Positions 38,531 to 46,804 of a stretch of DNA of 64,000 nucleotides are shown here, in pieces. The translations under genes and the position numbers were made by a program. Origin of the DNA: Aliarcobacter lanthieri. Lineage in GTDB: Bacteria > Campylobacterota > Campylobacteria > Campylobacterales > Arcobacteraceae. Position 1 is the stretch's first letter; the number at the start of each line of letters is the position of its first letter. A model generated the notes under the pieces. The model was not told the DNA's origin. It did no database searches and saw only the letters and a program-made list of their open reading frames with translations. The stretch covers positions 682,001-746,000 of the forward strand of contig NZ_CP053839.1 of NCBI RefSeq assembly GCF_013201625.1, in the 5' to 3' direction.

Positions 38531-40144
38531 TTATTCTTCAAATTTAATATCATTTAATTTTTGTAAGTTGTCTTTTGAAAATCTTACAGCAAAATAATTA
38601 TTACCATCGTCATAACGCACAAGATAATGTGTAGGTTCAGATATAAATCTTAATCTCATATTTTTATAATCAAACAATTCTAAATCAAGTTTTTTTAATT
38701 CAAAATCCCAAGTCAAAAGATAGAAATTAGAGTTTCTATCTATTGCATAACCACTAAAATTCTTCTGTCTATTTTCTGAAATATGAATATATTCAATCTC
38801 TATATTTTTATCTAGATTTATCTTTTTTAAAATTAGGTTATTATCATATTTTCTTAAATTAAATAGATTGTTTTTACTATCTAATATTAAATAACCTAAA
38901 TCAAAAGGTTTTATATTTGTAGCTTTTCCAAATATTTTTTTAGCTGGGAATGAAAAATCTTTCTCTTTTAATATTTCATTTAGCTCTTTTGAAGATTTTT
39001 CTAAATATTTGTTATCAAAGTCATATATTTTTATAGTATTTTCAAAAAAACCAAAAAACTCTTCTGCAAACTTTATCATAGCAACATTACTTTGAGGATT
39101 AAATAGTGGAAAAAAATCTATTTCTTTTTTTTCTAAATATTTTACTTGATAATCAAAGCTTAATTTTGAATCACGTATTTCATTTTTAGTAAAAATTTTA
39201 TTGTTTATTGTGATAGGAAGTTTATTTTGTAATTCTAAATCTCTGTAATATACAAAAGGTAGAGTTGATTCATACTCTTTTTGGTCAAAAGTTCTTTTAT
39301 CTTTTACTCCATACTCAAATCTGTGTGCTCCAAAGTTTTTTTGATATACAAAATCTTCTAAAATATCTGAATAGAAAATATAGTATTTATAAAACTCTTT
39401 TTGATAGTTCTTGTCGTAGTTTATATATGATAAATATGTGAATATTATAAGAATTATAGTAAATGAACTATTGTAAATAACTCCTAATCTTTGGTGTTTG
39501 ATACTATAAAAACTATCAATAAGCATAAAGAGTGAAAACATAACTAAAACAAAATATAAACTAAAATCTTCTAAAAAAAATCTTGATTTTATAGATAAAA
39601 ATATAAATAAGATAAAAATTAATAGTTTTAAAATCAATACTTTTTTATTTTGTTCAATTATTAAAGATGATACTAAAATATATGAAACAATACCTATTAA
39701 AGTGAAAGCAATATTATCTTTTGTCATAATATATAGTAGTTCTTTGGGATAATATTGTGAGTTTATTATTAAAAGAAAAATAGAAAAAATAAAACTAAAA
39801 AATAACATAATAGTTATTGTAATAATAGTATGGTAAAGTACTATTTTAGTAAGGCTCAAAGGTAAGTGAATTGTTAATTTTACTCTTTTTTGTATAACTT
39901 CTGGTAAAAATTGAGTAAAAGCATAAGATATTCCATAAAGTATATAAAAATATAGAAAATAAGAATAAGGTTTATCTTCTAGTTGTGCAAATTTATACCA
40001 CATCATACTTTCTGGTTCTATTGTTGAAAAGCTAAAGTTTAAATTAAAATAGTAATAAGCTAATAAAACAATATAAAATATTGTAGATAATAATAAGAAA
40101 TATTTGAGTTTTATTAACTCTTTTTGTAGTATTGCTTTTATCAT
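38531..40144 (-). CDS. ABC-2 type membrane subunit with large soluble C-terminal half
   Basis: A 537-residue protein. The first half has about seven membrane helices (near residues 15-37, 65-85, 105-127, 145-162, 168-187, 195-215, 223-240), as in ABC-2 type permeases. The second half (about 245-537) is soluble, rich in Lys, Asp, Phe and Tyr, with repeated short strands that look propeller-like (LGYLILDSKNNLFNLRKYD, GYAIDRNSNFYLLTWDFELK). I tentatively link it to DUF4857-type proteins. It shares one base with the stop of the ATPase gene, which makes the pair a transporter. Its position before feoA hints at a role in iron or heme handling. Confidence 0.6.
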   Translation of the reverse strand: MIKAILQKELIKLKYFLLLSTIFYIVLLAYYYFNLNFSFSTIEPESMMWYKFAQLEDKPYSYFLYFYILYGISYAFTQFLPEVIQKRVKLTIHLPLSLTKIVLYHTIITITIMLFFSFIFSIFLLIINSQYYPKELLYIMTKDNIAFTLIGIVSYILVSSLIIEQNKKVLILKLLIFILFIFLSIKSRFFLEDFSLYFVLVMFSLFMLIDSFYSIKHQRLGVIYNSSFTIILIIFTYLSYINYDKNYQKEFYKYYIFYSDILEDFVYQKNFGAHRFEYGVKDKRTFDQKEYESTLPFVYYRDLELQNKLPITINNKIFTKNEIRDSKLSFDYQVKYLEKKEIDFFPLFNPQSNVAMIKFAEEFFGFFENTIKIYDFDNKYLEKSSKELNEILKEKDFSFPAKKIFGKATNIKPFDLGYLILDSKNNLFNLRKYDNNLILKKINLDKNIEIEYIHISENRQKNFSGYAIDRNSNFYLLTWDFELKKLDLELFDYKNMRLRFISEPTHYLVRYDDGNNYFAVRFSKDNLQKLNDIKFEE

Positions 40145-40989
40145 TAATATTTACCTACAAATCCTAGAAATTTATCTTCAAAATCTATATCGATTTCTTC
40201 TAGATTATTAAAAGTATCAAATGTATAGATTTTTTGATACTCTTTTAAAGTTTCTATTCTATGAATATTGTTTATAGTTAATTTTTCATTTTTTGGTGCT
40301 TTGTAGCATTTAAAATCTGATATAAAATCTTTCATACTACTTTTATGAATATTTCCACCTCTTTGAATAATTACAATATCATGTATTAAATCCACTAAGT
40401 CACTCATTACATGAGAAGTAATAAGAACAGTTTTATTTGTCCCTTTTACATAGTCTTTTAAATAATCTATAAAAAGTCTTCTATAACCAGCATCAAGTCC
40501 CATAGAATAGTCATCAAGAATTAAAAGCTTTGCATTTTGAGCAAATAAAAGTCCTAAAACAACTTGAGATTTCTGACCAAAAGAAAGAGTTGATAATTTT
40601 TGATTATAATTTAAATCCATAAGATCTATTAAATCATAAAATATTTTTTTATCCCAATCTTCATAGAAACTTGAAAAAAAGTTTTCAACTTCTTTTATAG
40701 ACATAAAATCATAAGAAATAAACCCCTCATATAATAAAGCTATATTTTTTTTACTTTGAGAACTTAGATTATGAGAGTCTTCTCCAAATATCTCACATTT
40801 TCCATTTTTGGGTTTTAAAAATCCCATCAAAATATTTATTAATGTTGATTTTCCTACACCATTTTTACCTAATAATCCAAAAATTGTTCCCTCTTTTATT
40901 TGGATATTTAGATTTGAATAAATATTCTTATCTTTATATGAATATGATAAATCTTGTATATTTACAACAATATTTTTATTTATCGTCAT
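40144..40989 (-). CDS. ABC transporter ATPase linked to feoAB
   Basis: Nucleotide-binding subunit for the membrane protein that follows. I set the start at ATG 40989 (281 residues) because the longer frame runs through the Cys-rich peptide gene. Walker A GKNGVGKST, signature LSFGQKSQ, and D-loop GLD are present; the residue after the Walker B aspartate is Asp instead of the usual catalytic Glu (LLILDDYSMGLD). It resembles ABC-2 importer/exporter ATPases of the YtrB/CcmA kind. It overlaps the peptide gene by 14 bases and the permease by one base. The substrate is unknown. Confidence 0.8.
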   Translation of the reverse strand: MTINKNIVVNIQDLSYSYKDKNIYSNLNIQIKEGTIFGLLGKNGVGKSTLINILMGFLKPKNGKCEIFGEDSHNLSSQSKKNIALLYEGFISYDFMSIKEVENFFSSFYEDWDKKIFYDLIDLMDLNYNQKLSTLSFGQKSQVVLGLLFAQNAKLLILDDYSMGLDAGYRRLFIDYLKDYVKGTNKTVLITSHVMSDLVDLIHDIVIIQRGGNIHKSSMKDFISDFKCYKAPKNEKLTINNIHRIETLKEYQKIYTFDTFNNLEEIDIDFEDKFLGFVGKY

Positions 40990-41101
40990 TCTTACAAGAT
41001 CCTTTTCCATCTCCACAATTACAACCACTACTCTTAAAAAGTTTTCTATATAAATAATATGCTGCTACTAATGCAATAATCACTAAAAAAATATTTTCCA
41101 T
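40976..41101 (-). CDS. FeoB-associated Cys-rich membrane peptide
   Basis: This 41-residue frame is too short for usual ORF cut-offs. It starts MENIFLVIIALVAAYYLYRK, a single membrane helix, and ends with a Gly/Cys/Lys tail: Cys27, Cys29 and Cys36 in SGCNCGDGKGSCKNDDK. The pattern fits the FeoB-associated Cys-rich membrane protein family, normally encoded next to feoB. AAGGA lies 7 bases before the ATG. Here it is the first gene of the unit peptide-ATPase-permease-feoA-feoB. Metal binding by the tail is likely but inferred. Confidence 0.8.
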   Translation of the reverse strand: MENIFLVIIALVAAYYLYRKLFKSSGCNCGDGKGSCKNDDK

Positions 41102-41130
41102 ACTGTATTCCTTAAATTAAATGGTTGTAG

Positions 41131-41169
41131 ATTATCAAAATTAACCTTAAGAAGTCTAATTTTGATAAT
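41131..41169. promoter_or_regulatory. Perfect 13-bp inverted repeat in the iron-gene divergent region
   Basis: Arms ATTATCAAAATTA (41131-41143) and TAATTTTGATAAT (41157-41169) are exact reverse complements separated by 13 bases. Each arm contains TTGATAAT or its complement, the half-site pattern of Fur boxes in this phylum. It is 30 bases before the Cys-rich peptide gene and 77 before the DUF4198-like gene, so one regulator could control both directions. Confidence 0.6.
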
Positions 41170-41245
41170 AATTTCTAATTTGTTAATATAGCATTAAGAT
41201 TGGTTTAGTAATATTCTATTTTTAAAATAAAACTAGGAGTAATCT

Positions 41246-41911
41246 ATGAAAAAATTTGTTTATGGTATGATGCTATCATCAGCAGTTGTTGTAGGTGCAA
41301 GTGCACATGAAATTTGGTTAGAATTAGATGGTAAAAAAAATGAAGCTAAGTTATTTTTCGGACACTTTGATGTAAAAGAAAAAGAAAGTGGTGAAAAATT
41401 TGCAAAAATTAAAGAAGGTGTTGCTTATCCAAAAGATTTATTAAAAGAAGTAAAAAGAAATGATGACAATATTACTTATACTTTCTCAAAAGCTACTGAT
41501 GTTGTAGTTGTAAGAGAAGATGCTCCAAGAAAAAGTAGAGCAGAAGGTATTACAACAAAAAGAATTTCTTATTCAAAAGCAGGAGTTTCAAGTAAAGAAT
41601 CTATAGCAAAATTTGATATAGTTCCAGTTGATGCAAGTAAAAATGTTTTTAAATTAGTTTTTGATAACAAAGGTTTAGAAAAAATTAAAGTAACAGCTAT
41701 ATCTCCAACAGGTTGGACAAAAACTTTCTTAACAAATGAAAAAGGTGAATTTACTGTTGAAACACCATGGAAAGGTGGATATCTTTTACAAACAACTTTT
41801 GAAGATGAAACAAAAGGTGAAGAAAATGGTGTAGCTTTCGACAAAACAGTTCATGCATTATCACTTAATATTACAATAGAACAAGGATTACCTTGGGAAG
41901 TAAAAAAATAA
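41246..41911 (+). CDS. DUF4198-like periplasmic protein
   Basis: A 221-residue exported protein with a Sec signal peptide (cleavage after AHE region, near residue 20: VVVGASAHEIWLELDG). The HEIWLE start of the mature protein, the GHFDV strand and the later KVTAISPTGWTKTF and GGYLLQTTFEDE strands fit the DUF4198 family of periplasmic proteins, which are often beside nickel, cobalt or iron uptake genes. The conserved histidine near the new N-terminus may bind metal. It is 9 bases upstream of the PepSY-TM gene. An AGGAG ribosome site precedes the ATG. Confidence 0.75.
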   Translation: MKKFVYGMMLSSAVVVGASAHEIWLELDGKKNEAKLFFGHFDVKEKESGEKFAKIKEGVAYPKDLLKEVKRNDDNITYTFSKATDVVVVREDAPRKSRAEGITTKRISYSKAGVSSKESIAKFDIVPVDASKNVFKLVFDNKGLEKIKVTAISPTGWTKTFLTNEKGEFTVETPWKGGYLLQTTFEDETKGEENGVAFDKTVHALSLNITIEQGLPWEVKK

Positions 41912-41920
41912 AGGTAATTT

Positions 41921-43123
41921 ATGCATAAAAAACTTTGGTTTCAAATTCACTGGCTTTTAGGGATAGTATTTGGTATAACTTTGATTCTTATTGGTATTTC
42001 AGGAGCAGTTTGGTCTTACCAAAAAGAGATAATGAGATTAATAAATTCAGATACTTATACAGTACAAATCCCTCAAAATCAGGAAATTTTGACTGTTCAA
42101 GAGATTTTAGAAAAATATCAAGAGCAAAATAAAGATAGAAAAATAAATAGTATATCTTTCTCAACTGATAAAAGTTCTAGTGTCTCTATGAGTCTTGCTT
42201 CTCTAGATCCAAACAATAGAAGAGGTGAAACAATATATTTGAACCCGTATACAGCTGAAGTTTTACCAGAATTAGTAGGTGGTGATTTCTTTAATTTTTT
42301 CTTTAGACTTCACAGATGGCTTACATTTTCTGGAGATATTCAATATATTGGTAAAAATGTAGTTGCTATTTCAACTATTGCTTGTATTCTTTTAGTAATA
42401 AGTGGGATAATTGTTTATTGGCCAAGAATAAAATATGCTTTTTTTAAAAGCTTTACATTTAGTTTCAAAACTAAAAAAAGAGCTTTTTTATCAACTATGC
42501 ATAGTGCTATTGGTTTATGGCTTATTATTCCATTTTTGCTTATGTGTTTAACTGGACTTTATTGGTCTTATGATTGGTATAGAAGTGCAATGTTTTCTGT
42601 TATGGGAGTTGAACAACCACAAAGAAATACAGCTCCAGCGCCTCAACAAAATCAACAAGCTAAACAAAGTCAAGAAGGACAAAGAGGTCAAGGGCAACAA
42701 GAAAGAGTTGCTCCAAAACAATTTTCATTCTCTGATGTACAACAAGCTGTTGATATTTTTAACCAAAAAGTTGAAAAAGATTATACAAATGCTAGCATTA
42801 GACTATCACCAACAAAAGATACTATTTATACAATTTCATATAGATTTGTAGATGCAACGCATTTTAGAGAAACAAACTCTATGGAGATTAATATTGCAAA
42901 ATCAGAAGTTTTAAAAGAAGCAAAATATTCTGATAAAAAACTAAATGAAAAAATTATGAGTAGTATGCTCCCTGTACATAGTGGAGAGTTTTTTGGATGG
43001 ATTGGTCAACTAATATTCTTTATATCTTCTGCACTTATGTCTTTATTTGTAATAACAGGATATATGTTATATTATGATAGATATAAGAAGAAAAAAGCTA
43101 AAGAACAAAAATTAAGAGGCTAG
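41921..43123 (+). CDS. PepSY-associated TM protein (putative iron-uptake reductase)
   Basis: A 400-residue inner-membrane protein of the PepSY_TM family. Helix 1 (about 10-33) carries HWLLGIVFGITLILIGISGAVW; further helices lie near 145-165, 190-212 and 355-380, and HRWLTFSGD and MHSAIGLWLIIPFLL include histidines in positions used for heme in related proteins. A Gln-rich linker (about 232-262) lies in the periplasmic loop. Such proteins act beside TonB receptors, probably reducing siderophore-bound iron. No TonB receptor adjoins it here. It forms a two-gene unit with the DUF4198-like gene. Confidence 0.8.
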   Translation: MHKKLWFQIHWLLGIVFGITLILIGISGAVWSYQKEIMRLINSDTYTVQIPQNQEILTVQEILEKYQEQNKDRKINSISFSTDKSSSVSMSLASLDPNNRRGETIYLNPYTAEVLPELVGGDFFNFFFRLHRWLTFSGDIQYIGKNVVAISTIACILLVISGIIVYWPRIKYAFFKSFTFSFKTKKRAFLSTMHSAIGLWLIIPFLLMCLTGLYWSYDWYRSAMFSVMGVEQPQRNTAPAPQQNQQAKQSQEGQRGQGQQERVAPKQFSFSDVQQAVDIFNQKVEKDYTNASIRLSPTKDTIYTISYRFVDATHFRETNSMEINIAKSEVLKEAKYSDKKLNEKIMSSMLPVHSGEFFGWIGQLIFFISSALMSLFVITGYMLYYDRYKKKKAKEQKLRG

Positions 43124-43145
43124 TTCTAAACTACTCTTTATAATA

Positions 43146-43182
43146 ATATAACTCTTAAAATATAAATATTTAAGAGTTATAT
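43146..43182. terminator. AT-rich bidirectional hairpin between PepSY-TM and yjiX
   Basis: A 14-bp stem ATATAACTCTTAAA/TTTAAGAGTTATAT with a short AT loop in the 88-base gap between two converging genes. Some T residues follow. It is AT-rich and so less stable than the other hairpins. Confidence 0.55.
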
Positions 43183-43211
43183 TTGTTTGATAAAACTTTA
43201 TCCTAAATGAT

Positions 43212-43409
43212 TTAACAACACTTTTTAAAACCACCACTATTATATCTTCTATCTAAACTTTCTTTAAAGAATTCACCTCTACTTAAAACTTCTTTATCTG
43301 GATGATTTCTTTGCATATGTTCTAGATATTTTTCATAGCTAGAAAGTCCCACAAGGGGATGAAAAAACTTTTCAGATTTTTCATAAAGTGTTTTTATTTT
43401 ATTAAACAC
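43212..43409 (-). CDS. YbdD/YjiX family protein
   Basis: A 65-residue protein that normally accompanies CstA-type transporters. It has the family pattern: YEKYLEHMQRNHPDKEVLSR then EFFKESLDRRYNSGG and a terminal Lys-Lys-Cys-Cys. It starts 2 bases after the cstA stop, in the usual order cstA-yjiX. The protein probably assists the transporter, but its mechanism is unknown. Confidence 0.9.
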   Translation of the reverse strand: MFNKIKTLYEKSEKFFHPLVGLSSYEKYLEHMQRNHPDKEVLSRGEFFKESLDRRYNSGGFKKCC

Positions 43410-43411
43410 TT

Positions 43412-45511
43412 TTAAACCTTTTTAAGACTATCTAAGCTTACATAAGGTGTTTCTTTTAATGGAATTTTAATTCTTCCAAAGATAACTCCTAAAGTTGCAA
43501 TAATAACTAAAGTTGTTGCAAACATAAAGAAAATAGCTAAAATAGCATTAACAATATTTGAATTTTTTAGTTTATTAGCAATAGATATATCTGTATTTGC
43601 TTTATCAATGTCTGCTTGTTCTGTCAATGTAGGAAGTTTAGCTTCTAAATCAGCAATTTTTTTAGCTTGAATTTGAGCTGTTGCTACGTGACTTACTGCA
43701 TTGTGAACTCTATCTCCTTCTTTATAAGGTAATACTTTTTGAATACCACCATACATAGTAGCAATAAGAACGAATGTAGCAGGTAATATTGTAACCCAAG
43801 TATATTTTCCTTTACCCATTTTAAATAAAATTGCTGTACCTAAAAGTAAAGCCATACCTGCAAGCATTTGATTACTTACTCCAAATAGTGGCCATAATGA
43901 ATAAATACCACCTCTTGGATCAATCGTTCCTTGATATAAGAAATAACCCCATCCTGCAACACTTAAAAATGTTGCTAAAATACCAGCAAAATAATTATTC
44001 GTATTTCCTAAAGGTTTATAAACATTTCCTAAAATATCTTGAACCATAAATCGGCAAGCTCTTGTTCCTGCATCTACTGCAGTTAAAATAAATAAAGCTT
44101 CAAATAAAATAGCAAAGTGATACCAAAATGCCATCATATCTATACCACCAAATAATTCATGAAGAACAATAGCTACTCCAATAGCAAATGTTGGTGCTCC
44201 ACCAGTTCTTGAAAGAATAGTTTCTTCACCAATATTTTTTGTTAGATTAATAATCTCTTCAGGAGTTACACTAAATCCCCAACTAGAAATTGTACTTGCA
44301 ACTTGAATTACATCTGTACCTATAAATGCGGCAGGTGAGTTAATAGCAAAGTATAAACCAGGGTGTAAAATAGTAGCACATATTAAAGCCATAATAGCAA
44401 CTGCACTTTCCATTAACATTGAACCATATCCAACAGGAAGTGCATGAGTTTCATTCTCTAACATTTTTGGACTTGTTCCACTTGAAATTAAAGCATGGAA
44501 ACCACTAATAGCTCCGCAAGCAATAGTAATAAATAAGAAAGGAAATATTGCTCCTGCAAAAACTGGACCAGTTCCATCAAAATATTGAGAGTTTGTTTTT
44601 GGCATTTGAATATCTGGAGCAACAATAACAATAGCAATAGCCATAAGTACTATAACACCAATTTTCAAGAATGTTGAAAGATAATCTCTTGGAGCTAGTA
44701 AAAACCATACAGGTAAAACTGCAGCAATAAATCCATACCCCATCATAATAAATGCTAAAGTTGTAGCATCAAAAGTAAATCTAGCAGCCCATACTGGATC
44801 TGCTGCAATTATACTTCCATAATGAATAGCTAAAATTAAAAAGATAAATCCTATAACTGAAGCTTCTCCAACTTTACCTGGTCTTAGGAATCTCATATAA
44901 ATTCCCATAAAGATAGCAATAGGAATAGTCATAGCAATTGTGAATAATCCCCAAGGTGATTCAGCAAGTGCTTTTACAACAACCATTGATAAAATTGCAA
45001 TAATAATTAGCATAATACCAAAAATAGCAATCATTGTAACACCACCGACAAAAGTTCCTAACTCTTCTTTTATCATTTCACCTAAAGATTTTCCATTTCT
45101 TCTTGATGATATGAATAAAACAACAAAGTCATGAACAGCACCAGCAAATACTCCACCTACTAAAATCCATAACATAGAAGGTAAATAACCAAGCTGTGCA
45201 GCTAAGATTGGTCCAACTAATGGTCCTGCACCAGCAATAGCAGCAAAGTGGTGTCCAAATAGAACAGATCTATTTGTAGGAACATAATCTCTCCCATCAT
45301 CATGAATCATAGCTGGCGTAGCTCTATTCTTATCTAGTTCTAAAACTTTATAAGCAATAAATCTACCATAAAATCTATATCCAATCATATAAATACAAAC
45401 AGCAGCAACTACTAAATACATAGCTGAAACTGTTTCACCTTGTTGAAGTGCTAAATACCCAAAGCAAACAGCCCCAAGTATCGCAACAAAAAGCCAAAAA
45501 ATCTTGTTCAT
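43412..45511 (-). CDS. cstA: Carbon starvation protein A, peptide/pyruvate transporter
   Basis: Large inner-membrane transporter of the CstA family. The start is set to ATG 45511 (699 residues), 7 bases after GAGAGG; the upstream ATG at 45526 lies in the ribosome site. Features are about 16 to 18 membrane helices, the N-terminal FGHHFAAIAGAGPLVGPILA and GGVFAGAVHDFV motifs, and VDAGTRACRFMVQD. Family members import pyruvate or peptides; in Campylobacter CstA has been tied to peptide use. A Lys/Ala-rich soluble loop lies near the C-terminal end. Confidence 0.93.
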   Translation of the reverse strand: MNKIFWLFVAILGAVCFGYLALQQGETVSAMYLVVAAVCIYMIGYRFYGRFIAYKVLELDKNRATPAMIHDDGRDYVPTNRSVLFGHHFAAIAGAGPLVGPILAAQLGYLPSMLWILVGGVFAGAVHDFVVLFISSRRNGKSLGEMIKEELGTFVGGVTMIAIFGIMLIIIAILSMVVVKALAESPWGLFTIAMTIPIAIFMGIYMRFLRPGKVGEASVIGFIFLILAIHYGSIIAADPVWAARFTFDATTLAFIMMGYGFIAAVLPVWFLLAPRDYLSTFLKIGVIVLMAIAIVIVAPDIQMPKTNSQYFDGTGPVFAGAIFPFLFITIACGAISGFHALISSGTSPKMLENETHALPVGYGSMLMESAVAIMALICATILHPGLYFAINSPAAFIGTDVIQVASTISSWGFSVTPEEIINLTKNIGEETILSRTGGAPTFAIGVAIVLHELFGGIDMMAFWYHFAILFEALFILTAVDAGTRACRFMVQDILGNVYKPLGNTNNYFAGILATFLSVAGWGYFLYQGTIDPRGGIYSLWPLFGVSNQMLAGMALLLGTAILFKMGKGKYTWVTILPATFVLIATMYGGIQKVLPYKEGDRVHNAVSHVATAQIQAKKIADLEAKLPTLTEQADIDKANTDISIANKLKNSNIVNAILAIFFMFATTLVIIATLGVIFGRIKIPLKETPYVSLDSLKKV

Positions 45512-45685
45512 AATACTACCTCTCATAAAATAAAAATTATAAACTTTAGTATATCACAAATAAATAGAAATGAGTTATGAGTAATAGTACAAAAAATCCA
45601 AATAAATGGTATAAATATCAAATTTAGCTTATTATTTAGATAAATTTTATATAATGTTTTGAAAATATTAAATCAGAGGTTAAAA

Positions 45686-46789
45686 ATGGGATTAGGTGTA
45701 GGTATAGTAGGACTTCCAAATGTAGGTAAATCAACAACTTTTAATGCTTTAACAAAAGCACAAAATGCAGAAGCACAAAATTATCCATTTTGTACAATAG
45801 AACCAAATAAAGCAGTAGTTCCAGTACCTGATAAAAGATTAGATAAATTAGCAAAAATTGTAAATCCAAATAAAATACAACATTCAACTATTGATTTTGT
45901 TGATATTGCAGGATTAGTACGTGGTGCTAGTAAAGGTGAAGGATTAGGAAATCAATTTTTGTCAAATATCAGAGAGGTTGAAGTTATATTACATATGGTA
46001 AGATGTTTTGATGATGGAAATATTACTCACGTTGAAGGGGATGTAAATCCTTTAAGAGATATTGAAATTATTGAAACAGAACTTATTTATGCAGATATCT
46101 CACAATTAGAGAAAAAAATTGAAAGGCTTAAAAAACAAGCTAAAGGTAATAAAGAAGCTGCTTCTCAACTTGTAATTGCTGAAGAATTATATTCTCATAT
46201 TGGAGAATTACAACCAGTTAAAACTTTTGATAAAATAGATAATGAAACTTTTATAACTTTAGATAAAGAACTTAGATTTCTATCAAATAAAGATGTTATT
46301 TATGGAGCTAATGTTGATGAAGATTCATTAGCTCTAGGTACAAATAAATATGTAGAAATGGTAAAAGAACATGCAGAAAGTGTAAATGCTGATGTTATAG
46401 TGCTTTGTGCAAAAATAGAAGAAGAACTTGTGGGATTATCAGATGACGAGGCTAGTGAATTTTTATCTGATTTAGGGGTACAAGAATCTGGATTAGAACA
46501 AATTATTCATAAAGCATTTGATAAACTTGGACTTATGAGCTATTTTACAGCAGGAAAAGTTGAAGTTAGAGCATGGACTATAAGAAAAAATACAAAAGCA
46601 CCTCAAGCAGCAGCAGTTATTCACAATGACTTTGAAAAAGGTTTTATTAAAGCTGAGGTTATTTCTTATAATGATTTTGTATCAAATGGTGGGGAAAGTA
46701 AATGTAAAGAACTTGGAAAACTTAGACTTGAAGGAAAAGACTATGTTGTTCAAGATGGTGATATCATGCACTTTAGATTTAATGTATAA
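45686..46789 (+). CDS. ychF: YchF/Ola1-type ribosome-associated ATPase
   Basis: Translation-linked P-loop NTPase that prefers ATP. From ATG 45686 (AGAGG 5 bases before it) the protein is 367 residues, near the family's usual 363. G1 is GLPNVGKST, followed by NYPFCTIEPNKA, VDIAGLVRGASKGEGLGNQFL, and the TGS domain near the end with KGFIKAEVISYNDF. A TTG at 45659 would add nine residues without a ribosome site. TATAAT at 45650-45655 is a likely -10. The HDOD gene follows after 15 bases. Confidence 0.95.
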   Translation: MGLGVGIVGLPNVGKSTTFNALTKAQNAEAQNYPFCTIEPNKAVVPVPDKRLDKLAKIVNPNKIQHSTIDFVDIAGLVRGASKGEGLGNQFLSNIREVEVILHMVRCFDDGNITHVEGDVNPLRDIEIIETELIYADISQLEKKIERLKKQAKGNKEAASQLVIAEELYSHIGELQPVKTFDKIDNETFITLDKELRFLSNKDVIYGANVDEDSLALGTNKYVEMVKEHAESVNADVIVLCAKIEEELVGLSDDEASEFLSDLGVQESGLEQIIHKAFDKLGLMSYFTAGKVEVRAWTIRKNTKAPQAAAVIHNDFEKGFIKAEVISYNDFVSNGGESKCKELGKLRLEGKDYVVQDGDIMHFRFNV

Positions 46790-46804
46790 AATAAAAGGAA
46801 AAAT

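Noticed and set aside
42570-42851. Plus-strand ORF of 93 residues inside the PepSY-TM gene
   Set aside because: Out-of-frame reading of the Gln-rich linker; Lys/Asn-rich low-complexity composition and no ribosome site.
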